From assembly GCF_000022065.1 (NCBI RefSeq), contig NC_011898.1:1138001-1202000 (forward strand): a stretch of 64,000 nucleotides of DNA, in the 5' to 3' direction. Numbering within the stretch: the stretch's first letter is position 1; every line of letters begins with the position of its first letter. The notes under the pieces were generated by a model. It ran no database searches. It was given only the letters and a program-made list of their open reading frames with translations, and was not told the DNA's origin. The stretch is from Ruminiclostridium cellulolyticum H10. Lineage in GTDB: Bacteria > Bacillota > Clostridia > Acetivibrionales > DSM-1351. Positions 63,001 through 64,000 of the stretch are shown in pieces. Both the position numbers and the translations under genes were made by a program.

Positions 63001-64000
63001 CGGTACCGGAAGTTGATGAACTGAGGAGCTTTATTAGAGGATATCTGCCGGAATACATGATACCTGTAAGTATAAACTTTGTTGAACATATTCCTTTATT
63101 GCCAAACGGCAAGATTGATAAGAAGAGTTTGCCTGATCCGGAGTTATTTAATTTTAAAGAAATGAGTTATATAGCTCCTAGAAATTCTTTGGAAGAAATG
63201 GTTGCATGTATAGTTTCCGGTGTTCTTAATATAGAGAAAGTGGGTATTTACGACAACTTTTTTGATCTTGGAGGACATTCATTACTTGCAACACAAGTAA
63301 TCTCACGTATAAGAAGGGAATTCAGTATAGATATATCATTACAAAGTTTTTTTGAAAAACCAAATATTGTGAACTTAGTAGAATTAATACAAAATTCCCT
63401 TGAAATGAGTAATTATGGAAAAGGTAGAACTATACAAAGGGTATCAAGAGATACAGCTTTACCACTATCTTTTGCACAACAGAGGATATGGTTCTTGGAA
63501 CAGCTTGAACCGGCTAGCTCAACCTATAATATACCAATGGCAGTAGGGCTGCACGGGAGTCTTAACACAGAAGCACTTGAGCAAAGCTTGAATGAAATTA
63601 TAAAACGCCACGAGGTGATGCGTACCACCTTTAGAGAAGTGAATGAACAGCTTGTACAGGTTATTGCTCCTGAGCTTATTATAAAGCTGAATATAGAGAG
63701 CTTTGAACATATAGATCAAGCAATAAGAGAGGAAAAAGCATTACAGTATATTCGTGAACAAGCATGTGTACCATTTAAATTATCAGAAGGATATCTGTTC
63801 CACTTAAACTTAGTAAAAATAGACAAAGAATATTATATTTTACTATTAGTTTTACATCATGCTATTTCTGACGGTTGGTCTAAGGGAGTACTTGTAAGGG
63901 AATTGACAGATTTATACCAGTTCCATTCATCCGGAAAGCCTTCAATGTTAAAGGAGCTAAACATACAGTATGCTGACTACGCCGTTTGGCAAAGAGAGTG
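60090..64000 (+). CDS. NRPS (partial): TubC-type docking-C-A(beta-Ala-like)-T-C...
   Basis: The frame is open to the end of the window (1303 codons visible). Residues 1-50 (DLLSKLNRLGIRIEINGERL) form a TubC N-terminal docking domain. The C domain has HHFVADGWS (about 196). The adenylation domain has YTSGSTGRPKG (about 669), with specificity residues V-D-C-V-V-S-I-A-D, close to the beta-alanine code of bleomycin BlmIV (VDWVISLADK). The replaced Asp235 fits a beta-amino or non-standard substrate. The T domain has LGGHSLLA (about 1058). A second C domain begins near 1123, with HHAISDGWS, and is cut by the window edge. The ATG overlaps the previous stop (ATGA), with GGAGG upstream. Termination domains are not in view. 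Confidence 0.85.
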   Translation, partial: MSTADLLSKLNRLGIRIEINGERLKLNGPKEALTDSLIEELKNNKEEIIKLLSCENYGDFEGKFPLSFLQQRLWFLEQLQPDSSAYNVAIPLRLKGKLNEQVLEQSLNKILERQKIFRTVFCEIDGEPVQVIKRGLTVKLKKMDISDIPEASREHKAFELVNEEISHPFRLAEGPLIRGLLVRVNENECIFTAVTHHFVADGWSLKLFMEELAILYSSLSKGVIPPLPELSMQYTDYSVWERNAMDSGLFEKQLKYWKNQLAGELPILEMPTDHTRPLNQSHNGSRAYIVIPEGLTQSLRKISHREGTTLFMVLLAVFQILLYHYSGQDDIIVATAISNRGKLETERIIGPFSNNLLLRCKLEGEGSFGEFLKHVRDTVIGAFDNKDIPFERIVEELKPDRDMSRQTLFQVMFTLQNSMKGSMGIEGLTLEPLDIDSKTSKFDLTLELDEGEELTGWFEYSTDLFEESTVERMTEHFIKLLEGIVQNPKEKISKISLMGEDEKALVLEDWNRTERDYPNECIHTMFEKQAKAAPDACAIMYRGEHYTYGQLDSLSSRIANYLVKQGLHIGEPVGVSIERSPEAVACILGILKAGGAYVPMDPSYPKARIAFMLEDSGLKLVLTKKDILKGVETNAVMLCIDECMQQISEESDDSPENKADSGSVAYIIYTSGSTGRPKGVQGLHKGIINRCNWMWRTYPYKEEEICCQKTALSFVDSICEIFSPLLKGIRLVIIPDETLLDVQHFVDELSVSRISRIVLVPSLLQAMLDTVPDIGKKLSELKLWVTSGETLRIELMKRFKQSIPNGRLINIYGSSEVSADVTYYDTALASETLSRVPIGRPIDNTEIYILDSNKQPVPIGVAGELYVAGDGLAKGYLNRPELTEERFVPNPYDTSGLMYRMGDMARYLPDGNIEYLGRGDNQVKIRGIRVELGEIESVLLKFPSVKEAVVVSYGELKGDVRLAAYIVPDVTVPEVDELRSFIRGYLPEYMIPVSINFVEHIPLLPNGKIDKKSLPDPELFNFKEMSYIAPRNSLEEMVACIVSGVLNIEKVGIYDNFFDLGGHSLLATQVISRIRREFSIDISLQSFFEKPNIVNLVELIQNSLEMSNYGKGRTIQRVSRDTALPLSFAQQRIWFLEQLEPASSTYNIPMAVGLHGSLNTEALEQSLNEIIKRHEVMRTTFREVNEQLVQVIAPELIIKLNIESFEHIDQAIREEKALQYIREQACVPFKLSEGYLFHLNLVKIDKEYYILLLVLHHAISDGWSKGVLVRELTDLYQFHSSGKPSMLKELNIQYADYAVWQRE

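Noticed and set aside
1-64000. CRISPR arrays, tRNA or rRNA genes, insertion sequences and phage att sites
   Set aside because: No regularly spaced repeats, cloverleaf-like sequences, transposase frames or flanking direct repeats were found by eye.

Overview
The window is AT-rich, low-GC Gram-positive DNA with strong AGGAGG-type ribosome binding sites, frequent TTG and GTG starts, an AgrD-type autoinducer peptide and clostridial protein styles. It most resembles a mesophilic Clostridia genome of the Ruminiclostridium / Clostridium cellulolyticum kind; the species assignment is an inference. No rRNA, tRNA, CRISPR array or insertion sequence was seen.

Left flank (1-6.1 kb): an orphan AgrD-like peptide gene sits behind a membrane receptor that looks like an AgrC sensor without its kinase part. 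Next come an XRE repressor with a divergent promoter/operator and a decayed second copy of that module, a small ferredoxin-like fragment, a SAM methyltransferase, an Elp3-like radical SAM protein and the remains of a B12-radical SAM gene.

Defence operon (6.1-13.3 kb): three tightly coupled genes encode a TerB-domain protein, a BREX-type P-loop ATPase and a DEAD/DEAH helicase. This is the gene set of the Shango anti-phage system. The large TerB protein appears to carry a dead SNF2-like ATPase domain.

Biosynthetic cluster (13.3-64 kb, running off the right edge): a hybrid NRPS/PKS assembly line. NRPS-1 (C-A-T-E) has an Asn specificity code and an epimerase. A membrane-anchored ClbP/ZmaM/XcnG-like peptidase lies further on. 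Together they indicate a prodrug strategy in which an N-acyl-D-Asn cap is made first and removed after export. A convergent ABC exporter pair follows NRPS-1. The long plus-strand operon then encodes a RiPP-type B12-radical SAM enzyme, a sugar nucleotidyltransferase, two SDR sugar enzymes, a macrolide-type glycosyltransferase and the peptidase. The assembly line continues with NRPS-2 (C, then an adenylation domain interrupted twice, T, half-C), a free FenF-like acyltransferase, KS-KR-ACP, a 3739-residue KS-ACP-aminotransferase-C-A(dead)-T-Cy-A(Cys)[Ox]-T protein, KS-AT-KR-DH, ACP-Cy-A(Cys-like)-T-Ox, and a partial C-A(beta-Ala-like)-T-C protein.

Read in order, the line would give acyl-D-Asn / modified amino acid / beta-hydroxy C2 unit / beta-amino C2 unit / unknown residue / thiazole / vinyl / thiazole / beta-Ala-like residue and onward, probably glycosylated. 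The most unusual element is NRPS-2. Its adenylation domain holds a rearranged radical SAM plus B12-binding unit between motifs A2 and A3, and a PP-loop (N-type ATP pyrophosphatase-like) domain between A8 and A9. I know of no described enzyme with this architecture.
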